A stretch of DNA of 27,686 nt from the NCBI GenBank assembly GCA_002189035.1, contig NEEC01000462.1, positions 1-27,686 of the forward strand, written 5' to 3'. Below are positions 1 to 9,958 of the stretch, one piece after another; within the stretch, counting starts at the first letter, position 1, and the number at the start of each line of letters is the position of its first letter. A model generated the notes under the pieces. It saw only the letters and a list, made by a program, of their open reading frames with translations, was not told the origin of the DNA and did no database searches. The DNA is from Utricularia gibba (Eukaryota > Streptophyta > Magnoliopsida > Lamiales > Lentibulariaceae). Position numbers and translations under genes: made by a program.

Positions 1-629
1 AATCCTAACTTCAATAACTGCATCACGATTTTCGTCGAGTAGGACCAGATTGGCAAAGGAGACAGACCGAACCTTGGGTCAGAACGAAGTTCACAACGAC
101 ATCACCCGCCCAAAAACGACAAGCTTTTCCTTGAGAAAACCATTGAGGCAGCCTATTAAAACCAACCGTTAATAAATGCATCAAGTTTTTTGCCGAGCTA
201 CAAATGACTATGGGCCCGAGCTCGACTCGACCTCCTACTCGATACCGTTGCCCCACGAGAGCACCTTATCAAATATAAAGCATGCGGTTGAGAAAACCAT
301 TTTGGGTGCTCATGAATCCTAACTTCAATAACTGCATCACGATTTTCGTCGAGTAGGACCCGATGTGGCAAAGGAGTCAGACCGAACCTTGGTCAGAACG
401 AAGTTCCAAAAACATCACCCGCCCAGAAACGACAAGCTTTTCCTTGAGAAACCATGTAGGCAGCCTATTAAAACCAACGTTAATAAATGCATCACTTTTT
501 TTGCAGGCTAAAAATGACTCTGGGAGCGAGCCCGACTCGACCTTTTGCTCGATACCGTGCCCCACTAGAGCGCCTCCTCAAATATAAAGCATGCGATTGA
601 GAAAACATTTTGGGTGCTCATGAAATCCT

Positions 630-786
630 AACTTCAATAACTGCATCACGATTTTCGTCGAGTAGGACCAGATTTGGCAAAGGAGACAGACCGAACCTTG
701 GGTCAGAACGAAGTTCACAACGACATCACCCGCCCAAAACGACAAGCTTTTCCTTGAGAAAACCATTGAGGCAGCCTATTAAAACC
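630..786. repeat. Half-monomer a of the satellite (worked example, type A copy)
   Basis: This is the first half of a representative monomer, from aacttcaataa to the base before aacgttaataa. It contains the near-invariant stretch gattttcgtcgagtagga, the type-defining sites (agatttgg, gagacag, gttcacaac), the HindIII-type aagctt, and the shared core ttgagaaaaccatt at 754-767. It aligns to the following half. After aac, the blocks aataa, tgcatca, tttt and cgag fall in the same order and spacing (26 of 35 bases, no gaps). The next aligned stretch, around the shared core, matches 20 of 28. The same two-half layout is present in the other monomers I read. Confidence 0.85.
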
Positions 787-941
787 AACGTTAATAAATG
801 CATCAAGTTTTTTGCCGAGCTACAAATGACTATGGGCCCGAGCTCGACTCGACCTCCTACTCGATACCGTTGCCCCACGAGCACCTTATCAAATATAAAG
901 CATGCGGTTGAGAAAACCATTTTGGGTGCTCATGAAATCCT
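787..941. repeat. Half-monomer b of the satellite (worked example, type A copy)
   Basis: This is the second half of the same monomer, starting at aacgttaataa. It carries atgcat, the variable T-run, gggccc/gagctc, the ctcga-rich stretch, gcatgc, the second copy of ttgagaaaaccatt at 908-921, and tcatga. The two core copies are 154 bp apart here and about 155-156 bp apart generally, half of the full repeat. Half b differs from half a in having a slippage-prone T-run of 5-9 bases, where half a keeps a constant run of four. The halves have diverged too far to recombine freely, which explains why amplification proceeds in 310-bp steps. Confidence 0.85.
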
Positions 942-979
942 AACTTCAATAACTGCATCACGATTTTCGTCGAGTAGGA
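891..979. other. Conserved core spanning the monomer boundary (worked example)
   Basis: The stretch from aaatataaag through gcatgcgg, ttgagaaaaccattttggg, tgctcatga and taacttcaataactg to gtagga is nearly unchanged in the copies read. The exceptions are the D-type changes (aactaca, gcgattg), an a/-/c/t difference after catga, and rare small indels such as 4361 and 22971. The rest of the monomer, especially around gttc-aac, the aa-tgtagg site, the T-run and the gag-cc site, varies constantly. Such a conserved-versus-variable division is known for centromeric satellites, where conserved stretches can be protein-binding or nucleosome-positioning elements. No binding site of a known protein is identified here. 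Confidence 0.6.
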
Positions 980-1253
980 CCCGATGTGGCAAAGGAGTCA
1001 GACCGAACCTATGGTCAGAACGAAGTTCCAAAAGACATCACCCCCCAGAAACGACAAGCTTTTCCTTGAGAAACCATGTAGGCAGCCTATTAAAACCCAA
1101 CGTTAATAAATGCATCACTTTTTTTGACAGGCTAAAAAATGACTCTGGGAGCGAGCCCGACTCGACCTTTTGCCGATACCGTGCCCCACTAGAGCGCCTC
1201 CTCAACTACAAAGCATGCGATTGACAAAAGCATTTTGGGTGCTCATGAAATCC

Positions 1254-4200
1254 TAACTTCAATAACTGCATCACGATTTTCGTCGAGTAGGACCAGATTT
1301 GGCAAAGGAGACAGACCGAACCTTGGGTCAGAACGAAGTTCACAACGACATCACCCGCCCAAAAACGACAAGCTTTTCCTTGAGAAAACCATTGAGGCAG
1401 CCTATTAAAACCAACCGTTAATAAATGCATCAAGTTTTTTGCCGAGCTACAAATGACTATGGGCCCGAGCTCGACTCGACCTCCTACTCGATACCGTTGC
1501 CCACGAGAGCACCTTATCAAATATAAAGCATGCGGTTGAGAAAACCATTTTGGGTGCTCATGAAATCCTAACTTCAATAACTGCATCACGATTTTCGTCG
1601 AGTAGGACCCGATGTGGCAAAGGAGTCAGACCGAACCTTGGTCAGAACGAAGTTCCAAAAGACATCACCCGCCCAGAAACGACAAGCTTTTCCTTGAGAA
1701 ACCATGTAGGCAGCCTATTAAAACCAACGTTAATAAATGCATCAAGTTTTTGCCGAGCTACAAATGACTATGGGCCCGAGCTCGACTCGACCTCCTGCTC
1801 GATACCGTTGCCCCACGAGAGCGCCTCCTCAAATATAAAGCATGCGGTTGAGAAAACCATTTTGGGTGCTCATGACATCCTAACTTCAATAACTGCATCA
1901 CGATTTTCGTCGAGTAGGACCCGATGTGGCAAAGGAGTCAGACCGAACCTTGGTCAGAACGAAGTTCCAACGACATCACCCGCCCAGAAACGACAAGCTT
2001 TTCCTTGAGAAACTATGTAGGCAGCCTATAAAACCAACGTTAATAAATGCATCAATTTTTTTTGCCGGGCTACAAATGACTCTGGGCCCGAGCTCGACTC
2101 GACCTCCTGCTCGATACCGTTGCCCCACGAGAGCGCCTTATCAAATATAAAGCATGCGGTTGAGAAAACCATTTTGGGTGCTCATGAAATCCTAACTTCA
2201 ATAACTGCATCACGATTTTCGTCGAGTAGGACCAGATGTGGCAAAGGAGACAGACCGAACCTTGGGTCAGAACGAAGTTCACAACGACATCACCCGCCAA
2301 AAACGACAAGCTTTTCCTTGAGAAAACATGTAGGCAGCTATTAAAACCCAACGTTAATAAATGCATCAAGTTTTTTGCCGAGCTACAAATGACTATGGGC
2401 CGAGCTCGACTCGACCTCCTGCTCGATACCGTTGCCCCACGAGAGCGCCTTATCAAATATAAAGCATGCGGTTGAGAAAACCATTTTGGGTGCTCATGAA
2501 TCCTAACTTCAATAACTGCATCACGATTTTCGTCGAGTAGGACCCGATGTGGCAAAGGAGTCAGACCGAACCTTGGTCAGAACGAAGTTCCCAACGACAT
2601 CACCCGCCAGAAACGACAAGCTTTTCCTTGAGAAACTATGTAGGCAGCCTAATTAAAACCCAACGTTAATAAATGCATCAATTTTTTTGCCGGGCTACAA
2701 ATGACTCCCCGAGCTCGACTCGACCTCCTGCTCGATACCGTTGCCCCACGAGAGCGCCTTATCAAATATAAAGCATGCGGTTGAGAAAACCATTTTGGGT
2801 GCTCATGAATCCTAACTTCAATAACTGCATCACGATTTTCGTCGAGTAGGACCAGATTGGCAAAGGAGACAGACCGAACCTTGGTCAGAACGAAGTTCAC
2901 AACGACATCACCCGCCCAAAAACGACAAGCTTTTCTTGAGAAACCATTGAGGCAGCCTATTAAAACCAACGTTAATAAATGCATCAAGTTTTTTGCCGAG
3001 CTACAAATGACTATGGGCCCGAGCTCGACTCGACCTCCTACTCGATACCGTTGCCCCACGAGAGCACCTTATCAAATATAAAGCATGCGGTTGAGAAAAC
3101 CATTTTGGGTGCTCATGAAATCCTAACTTCAATAACTGCATCACGATTTTCGTCGAGTAGGACCCGATGTGGCAAAGGAGTCAGACCGAACCTTGGTCAG
3201 AACGAAGTTCCAAAAGACATCACCCGCCCAAAACGACAAGCTTTTCCTTGAGAAACATGTAGGCAGCCTATAAAACCAACGTTAATAAATGCATCAATTT
3301 TTTTTTGCCGGCTACAAATGACTCTGGGCCCGAGCTCGACTCGACCTCCTGCTCGATAGTTGCCCACGAGAGTGCCTTATCAAATATAAAGCATGCGGTT
3401 GAGAAAACCATTTTGGGTGCTCATGAAATCCTAACTTCAATAACTGCATCACGATTTTCGTCGAGTAGGACCGATTTGGCAAAGGAGACAGACCGAACCT
3501 TGGTCAGAACGAAGTTTCACAACGACATCACCCGCCCAAAAACGACAAGCTTTTCCTTGAGAAAACAATGTAGGCAGCTATTAAAACCCAACGTTAATAA
3601 TGCATCAAGTTTTTTGCCGAGCTACAAATGACTATGGGCCCGAGCTCGACTCGACCTCCTGCTCGATACCGTTGCCCCACGAGAGCGCCTCCTCAAATAT
3701 AAAGCATGCGGTTGAGAAAACCATTTTGGGTGCTCATGAAATCCTAACTTCAATAACTGCATCACGATTTTCGTCGAGTAGGACCGATGTGGCAAAGGAG
3801 TCAGACCGAACCTTGGGTCAGAACGAAGTTCCAACGACATCACCCGCCAAAAACGACAAGCTTTTCCTTGAGAAAACATGTAGGCAGCCTATTAAAACCA
3901 ACGTTAATAAATGCATCAATTTTTTTTGCCGAGCTACAAATGACTCTGGGCCGAGCTCGACTCGACCTCCTACTCGATACCGTTGCCCCACGAGAGCGCC
4001 TTATCAAATATAAAGCATGCGGTTGAGAAAACCATTTTGGGTGCTCATGAATCCTAACTTCAATAACTGCATCACGATTTTCGTCGAGTAGGACCCGATG
4101 TGGCAAAGGAGTCAGACCGAACCTTGGTCAGAACGAAGTTCCAAAAGACATCACCCGCCCAGAAACGACAAGCTTTTCCTTGAGAAAACTATGTAGGCAG

Positions 4201-4360
4201 CCTAATAAAACCAACGTTAATAAATGCATCAATTTTTTTGCCGAGCTACAAATGACTCTCCCGAGCTCGACTCGACCTCCTGCTCGATACCGTTGCCCCA
4301 CGAGAGCGCCTTATCAAATATAAAGCATGCGGTTGAGAAAACCATTTTGGGTGCTCATGA
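1254..4360. repeat. Mixed-order monomers
   Basis: Ten monomers start at 1254 (A), 1569 (D-like left half, B-like right half), 1881 (C), 2193 (B), 2504 (C), 2813 (A), 3124 (C with D-like left half), 3432 (B), 3745 (C with gccgag instead of gccggg), and 4055 (C with D-like gttccaaaagac). No single higher-order period fits. Several copies have small losses near gactctggg, such as gactcccc at 2704 and gactctcccg at 4255. The stretch looks like a region scrambled by unequal exchange between dyads, triplets and quartets. Confidence 0.75.
1569..1880. repeat. Mosaic monomer: D-like left, B-like right
   Basis: The left part has cccgatgtgg, gagtcag, gttccaaaagac, cagaaac and ccatgtagg, which match type D. 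From the T-run onward it has catcaag, ctatgggccc, cctgctcg, gagcgcctcctc and gcggttg, which match type B. The switch falls close to the half-monomer boundary near 1726. This is best explained by conversion or crossover between two neighbouring types. Its length is 312 bp. Confidence 0.75.
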
Positions 4361-5603
4361 AAACTTCAATAACTGCATCACGATTTTCGTCGAGTAGGAC
4401 CGATTGGCAAAGGAGTCAGACCGAACCTTGGGTCAGAACGAAGTTCACAACGACATCACCCGCCCAAAAACGACAAGCTTTTCCTTGAGAAAACCATTAG
4501 GCAGCCTATTAAAACCAACGTTAATAAATGCATCAAGTTTTTTTGCCGAGCTACAAATGACTATGGGCCCGAGCTCGACTCGACCTCCTACTCGATACCG
4601 TTGCCCCACGAGAGCACCTTATCAAATATAAAGCATGCGGTTGAGAAAACCATTTTGGGTGCTCATGAAATCCTAACTTCAATAACTGCATCACGATTTT
4701 CGTCGAGTAGGACCGATTTGGCAAAGGAGACAGACCGAACCTTGGTCAGAACGAAGTTCACAACGACATCACCCGCCCAAAAACGACAAGCTTTTCCTTG
4801 AGAAAACAATGTAGGCCTATTAAAACCAACGTTAATAATGCATCAAGTTTTTGCCGAGCTACAAATGACTATGGGCCCGAGCTCGACTCGACCTCCTGCT
4901 CGATACCGTTGCCCCACGAGAGCGCCTTATCAAATATAAAGCATGCGGTTGAGAAAACCATTTTGGGTGCTCATGAATCCTAACTTCAATAACTGCATCA
5001 CGATTTTCGTCGAGTAGGACCCGATGTGGCAAAGGAGTCAGACCGAACCTTGGGTCAGAACGAAGTTCACAACGACATCACCCGCCAAAACGACAAGCTT
5101 TTCCTTGAGAAAACATGTAGGCAGCCTATTAAAACCAACGTTAATAAATGCATCAATTTTTTTTGCCGAGCTACAAATGACTCTGGGCCCGAGCTCGACT
5201 CGACCTCCTGCTCGACCGTTGCCCCACGAGAGCGCCTTATCAAATATAAAGCATGCGGTTGAGAAAACCATTTTGGGTGCTCATGAATCCTAACTTCAAT
5301 AACTGCATCACGATTTTCGTCGAGTAGGACCCGATGTGGCAAAGGAGTCAGACCGAACCTATGGTCAGAACGAAGTTCAAAAGACATCACCCGCCCAGAA
5401 ACGACAAGCTTTTCCTTGAGAAAACCATGTAGGCAGCCTATTAAAACCCAACGTTAATAAATGCATCAATTTTTTTGCAGGCTACAAATGACTCTGGGAG
5501 CGAGCCCGACTCGACCTTTTGCCCGATACCGTGCCCCACTAGAGCGCCTCCTCAACTACAAAGCATGCGATTGAGAAAAGCATTTTGGGTGCTCATGAAA
5601 TCC
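4361..5603. repeat. Higher-order quartet A-B-C-D (first)
   Basis: Monomers start at 4361 (A), 4674 (B), 4981 (C-like, with B-like left half gttcacaac) and 5291 (D with ctatggtcag, gagcgagcccg, cttttgc, cactagag, aactaca, gcgattg). The total is 1243 bp. The order matches the quartets at 6541, 8721 and 9959. The first monomer begins abnormally: four bases (tcct) before aacttc are missing, giving catgaaaacttc around 4356-4367. Confidence 0.7.
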
Positions 5604-6540
5604 TAACTTCAATAACTGCATCACGATTTTCGTCGAGTAGGACCAGATTTGGCAAAGGAGACAGACCGAACCTTGGGTCAGAACGAAGTTCACAACGACA
5701 TCACCCGCCCAAAAACGACAAGCTTTTCCTTGAGAAACCATTGAGGCAGCCTATTAAAACCAACGTTAATAAATGCATCAAGTTTTTTGCCGAGCTACAA
5801 ATGACTATGGGCCCGAGCTCGACTCGACCTCCTACTCGATACCGTTGCCCCACGAGAGCACCTTATCAAATATAAAGCATGCGGTTGAGAAAACCATTTT
5901 GGGTGCTCATGAAATCCTAACTTCAATAACTGCATCACGATTTTCGTCGAGTAGGACCCGATGTGGCAAAGGAGTCAGACCGAACCTTGGGTCAGAACGA
6001 AGTTCACAACGACATCACCCGCCCAAAAACGACAAGCTTTTCCTTGAGAAAACCATTAGGCAGCCTATTAAACCAAACGTTAATAAATGCATCAAGTTTT
6101 TTGCCGAGCTACAAATGACTATGGGCCCGAGCTCGACTCGACCTCCTACTCGATACCGTTGCCCCACGAGAGCCCTTATCAAATATAAAGCATGCGGTTG
6201 AGAAAACCATTTTGGGTGCTCATGAATCCTAACTTCAATAACTGCATCACGATTTTCGTCGAGTAGGACCCGATGTGGCAAAGGAGTCAGACCGAACCTT
6301 GGTCAGAACGAAGTTCCAAAAGACATCACCCGCCCAGAAAACGACAAGCTTTTCCTTGAGAAACTATGTAGGCAGCCTATAAAACCAACGTTAATAAATG
6401 CATCAATTTTTTTGCCGGGCTACAAATGACTCTGGGCCGAGCTCGACTCGACCTCCTGCTCGATACCGTTGCCCCACGAGAGTGCCTTATCAAATATAAA
6501 GCATGCGGTTGAGAAAACCATTTTGGGTGCTCATGAATCC
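5604..6540. repeat. Triplet A-A'-C without D
   Basis: Monomers start at 5604 (A), 5918 (A-like right half with cctactcg but cccgatgtgg/gagtcag at the left) and 6230 (C with gttccaaaagac, ctatgtagg, gccggg, gagtgcc). No D monomer is present before the next quartet begins at 6541, so this is an incomplete or recombined quartet. Confidence 0.7.
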
Positions 6541-7786
6541 TAACTTCAATAACTGCATCACGATTTTCGTCGAGTAGGACCAGATTGGCAAAGGAGACAG
6601 ACCGAACCTTGGGTCAGAACGAAGTTCACAACGACATCACCCGCCAAAACGACAAGCTTTTCCTTGAGAAAACCATTGAGGCAGCCTATTAAAACCAACG
6701 TTAATAAATGCATCAAGTTTTTTGCCGAGCTACAAATGACTATGGGCCGAGCTCGACTCGACCTCCTACTCGATACCGTTGCCCCACGAGAGCACCTTAT
6801 CAAATATAAAGCATGCGGTTGAGAAAAACCATTTTGGGTGCTCATGAAATCCTAACTTCAATAACTGCATCACGATTTTCGTCGAGTAGGACCAGATGTG
6901 GCAAAGGAGACAGACCGAACCTTGGGTCAGAACGAAGTTCACAACGACATCACCCGCCCAAAAACGACAAGCTTTTCCTTGAGAAACAATGTAGGGCTAT
7001 TAAAACCCAACGTTAATAAATGCATCAAGTTTTTTGCCGAGCTACAAATGACTATGGGCCCGAGCTCGACTCGACCTCCTGCTCGATACCGTTGCCCCGA
7101 GAGCGCCTCCTCAAATATAAAGCATGCGGTTGAGAAAACCATTTTGGGTGCTCATGAATCCTAACTTCAATAACTGCATCACGATTTTCGTCGAGTAGGA
7201 CCCGATGTGGCAAAGGAGTCAGACAGAACCTTGGGTCAGAACGAAGTTCCCAACGACATCACCCGCCAGAAAACGACAAGCTTTTCCTTGAGAAACTATG
7301 TAGGCAGCCTAATAAAGCCGAACGTTAATAAATGCATCAATTTTTTTTGCCGGGCTACAAATGACTCTGGGCCCGAGCTCGACTCGACCTCCTGCTCGAT
7401 ACCGTTGCCCCACGAGAGTGCCTTATCAAATATAAAGCATGCGGTTGAGAAAACCATTTTGGGTGCTCATGATATCCTAACTTCAATAACTGCATCACGA
7501 TTTTCGTCGAGTAGGACCCGATGTGGCAAAGGAGTCAGACCGAACCTATGGTCAGAACGAAGTTCCAAAAGACATCACCCGCCCAGAAACGACAAGCTTT
7601 TCCTTGAGAAACCATGTAGGCAGCCTATTAAAACCAACGTTAATAAATGCATCAATTTTTTTGACAGGCTAAAAATGACTCTGGGAGCGAGCGACTCGAC
7701 CTTTTGCCCGATACCGTTGCCCCACTAGAGCGCCTCCTCAACTACAAAGCATGCGATTGAAAAACATTTTGGGTGCTCATGAATCC
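6541..7786. repeat. Higher-order quartet A-B-C-D (second)
   Basis: Monomers start at 6541 (A), 6853 (B), 7162 (C with cagacagaacc, cctaataaagccg, gagtgcc) and 7478 (D, opening with gatatcc and carrying ctatggtcag, cttttgcccg, cactagag, aactaca and gcgattg). The total is 1246 bp. All four types are clearly separated by linked variants, making this the clearest reference copy of the higher-order repeat. Confidence 0.85.
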
Positions 7787-8720
7787 TAACTTCAATAACT
7801 GCATCACGATTTTCGTCGAGTAGGACCAGATTTGGCAAAGGAGACAGACCGAACCTTGGGTCAGAACGAAGTTCACAACGACATCACCCGCCCAAAAACG
7901 ACAAGCTTTTCCTTGAGAAAACCATTGAGGCAGCCTATTAAAACCAACGTTAATAAATGCATCAAGTTTTTTGCCGAGCTACAAATGACTATGGGCCCGA
8001 GCTCGACTCGACCTCCTACTCGATACCGTTGCCCACGAGAGCACCTTATCAAATATAAAGCATGCGGTTGAGAAAACCATTTTGGGTGCTCATGAAATCC
8101 TAACTTCAATAACTGCATCACGATTTTCGTCGAGTAGGACCCGATGTGGCAAAGGAGTCAGACCGAACCTTGGGTCAGAACGAAGTTCCAAAAACATCAC
8201 CCGCCAAAAACGACAAGCTTTTCCTTGAGAAAACCATTAGGCAGCCTATTAAAACCAACGTTAATAAATGCATCAAGTTTTTTGCCGGCTACAAATGACT
8301 CTGGGCCCGAGCTCGACTCGACCCTGCTCGATACCGTTGCCCCACGAGAGCCCTTATCAAATATAAAGCATGCGGTTGAGAAAACCATTTTGGGTGCTCA
8401 TGAAATCCTAACTTCAATAACTGCATCACGATTTTCGTCGAGTAGGACCCGATGTGGCAAAGGAGTCAGACCGAACCTATGGTCAGAACGAAGTTCCAAA
8501 AGACATCACCCCCCAGAAACGACAAGCTTTTCCTTGAGAAACCATGTAGGCAGCCTATTAAAACCCAACGTTAATAAATGCATCACTTTTTTTGACAGGC
8601 TAAAATGACTCTGGGAGCGAGCCCGACTCGACCTTTTGCCCGATACCGTGCCCCACTAGAGCGCCTCCTCAACTACAAAGCATGCGATTGACAAAAGCAT
8701 TTTGGGTGCTCATGAAATCC
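7787..8720. repeat. Degenerate quartet lacking C (A-A'-D)
   Basis: Monomers start at 7787 (A), 8101 (mosaic: gttccaaaaac, ccattagg, catcaag T-run, then gccggc, ctctggg and a shortened ccctgctcg) and 8409 (D). The D copy closely resembles that at 941, including gcgattgac and the T-run after catcac. The middle monomer may be a fused B/C remnant formed when one monomer was lost by unequal exchange. Confidence 0.7.
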
Positions 8721-9958
8721 TAACTTCAATAACTGCATCACGATTTTCGTCGAGTAGGACCAGATTTGGCAAAGGAGACAGACCGAACCTTGGGTCAGAA
8801 CGAAGTTCACAAACATCACCCGCCCAAAAACGACAAGCTTTTCCTTGAGAAAACCATTGAGGCAGCCTATTAAAACCAAACGTTAATAAATGCATCAAGT
8901 TTTTTGCCGAGCTACAAATGACTATGGCCCGAGCTCGACTCGACCTCCTACTCGATACCGTTGCCCACGAGAGCACCTTATCAAATATAAAGCATGCGGT
9001 TGAGAAAACCATTTTGGGTGCTCATGAAATCCTAACTTCAATAACTGCATCACGATTTTCGTCGAGTAGGACCCGATTTGGCAAAGGAGTCAGACCGAAC
9101 CTTGGGTCAGAACGAAGTTCACAACGACATCACCCGCCCAAAAAACGACAAGCTTTTCCTTGAGAAAACAATGTAGGCTATTAAAACCAACGTTAATAAA
9201 TGCATCAAGTTTTTTGCCGAGCTACAAATGACTATGGGCCCGAGCTCGACTCGACCTCCTCTCGATACCGTTGCCCCACGAGAGCGCCTCCTCAAATATA
9301 AAGCATGCGGTTGAGAAAACCATTTTGGGTGCTCATGAATCCTAACTTCAATAACTGCATCACGATTTTCGTCGAGTAGGACCCGATGTGGCAAAGGAGT
9401 CAGACCGAACCTTGGGTCAGAACGAAGTTCCCAACGACATCACCCGCCAGAAACGACAAGCTTTTCCTTGAGAAACTATGTAGGCAGCCTAAAAACCAAC
9501 GTTAATAAATGCATCAATTTTTTGCGGGCTACAAATGACTCTGGGCCCGAGCTCGACTCGACCTCCTACTGATACCGTTGCCCCACGAGAGTGCCTTATC
9601 AAATATAAAGCATGCGGTTGAGAAAACCATTTTGGGTGCTCATGAATCCTAACTTCAATAACTGCATCACGATTTTCGTCGAGTAGGACCCGATGTGGCA
9701 AAGGAGTCAGACCGAACCTATGGTCAGAACGAAGTTCCAAAAGACATCACCCGCCCAGAAACGACAAGCTTTTCCTTGAGAAACCATGTAGGCAGCCTAT
9801 TAAAACCAACGTTAATAAATGCATCAATTTTTTTGCGGCTAAAAATGACTCTGGGAGCGAGCCGACTCGACCTTTTGCCCGATACCGTGCCCCACTAGAG
9901 CGCCTCCTCAACTATAAAGCATGCGATTGAGAAAACATTTTGGGTGCTCATGAAATCC
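8721..9958. repeat. Higher-order quartet A-B-C-D (third)
   Basis: Monomers start at 8721 (A), 9033 (B), 9343 (C with gttcccaac, ctatgtagg, gagtgcc) and 9650 (D with ctatggtcag, gagcgagccg, cttttgcccg, cactagag and gcgattg). The total is 1238 bp. It directly abuts the next quartet, giving the clearest two-copy tandem of the 1.24-kb higher-order unit. Confidence 0.85.

Larger units (their letters stand above)
6..1253. repeat. Two A-D monomer dyads
   Basis: Monomers start at 6 (A), 320 (D), 629 (A) and 941 (D). The dyad period is 623-625 bp. The D copies carry gttccaaaa-ac, ctctgggagcgagcccg, cttttgc, cactagag and gcgattg, and the copy at 941 also has ctatggtcag and aactaca. The A copies carry gagacag, cctactcg and gcacctt. 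The five bases before position 6 are the end of the preceding monomer. The next monomer at 1254 is again A, so a third dyad starts and is then broken. Confidence 0.85.

Noticed and set aside
670-690. Shine-Dalgarno-like aaaggag in each monomer
   Set aside because: The motif in ggcaaaggag recurs in nearly every copy, has no consistent downstream start codon with a conserved frame, and the array looks eukaryotic.
891-900. TATA-like aaatataaag before gcatgc, a possible promoter in each monomer
   Set aside because: A short A/T motif in a satellite is weak evidence. There is no recognisable initiator or gene downstream. Satellite transcription is possible but not shown by the sequence.
900-925. 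RNA polymerase III B-box-like ggttgag (SINE or tRNA-derived origin)
   Set aside because: The following bases (aaaacc) do not fit the B-box consensus, no A box lies at a suitable distance, and there is no poly-A tail or target-site duplication.
787-941. Membership of the grass CentO/CentC centromere family because of the ~155-156 bp half unit
   Set aside because: Only the length agrees. I saw no convincing stretch of shared sequence and cannot run the alignment. A search of the consensus half against satellite collections would decide it.
940-946. Telomere-like cctaac at the monomer start
   Set aside because: Only one isolated partial unit occurs per monomer, with no tandem ccctaaa or ccctaa, so it gives no support for a telomeric origin or location.
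960-985. CENP-B-box-like sequence around ttcgtcgagtaggacccg
   Set aside because: The spacing and the required A and CGGG positions of the 17-bp box do not fit; only the ttcg start matches.
610-1224. Long open frames on both strands, up to about 200 codons, often with the same peptide themes
   Set aside because: They recur because a monomer of 312 bp is a multiple of three and some frames lack stops. Indels of one or two bases between copies shift the frame repeatedly, different copies are open in different frames and on both strands, and no domain or codon bias is visible. I treat them as by-products of the repeat.
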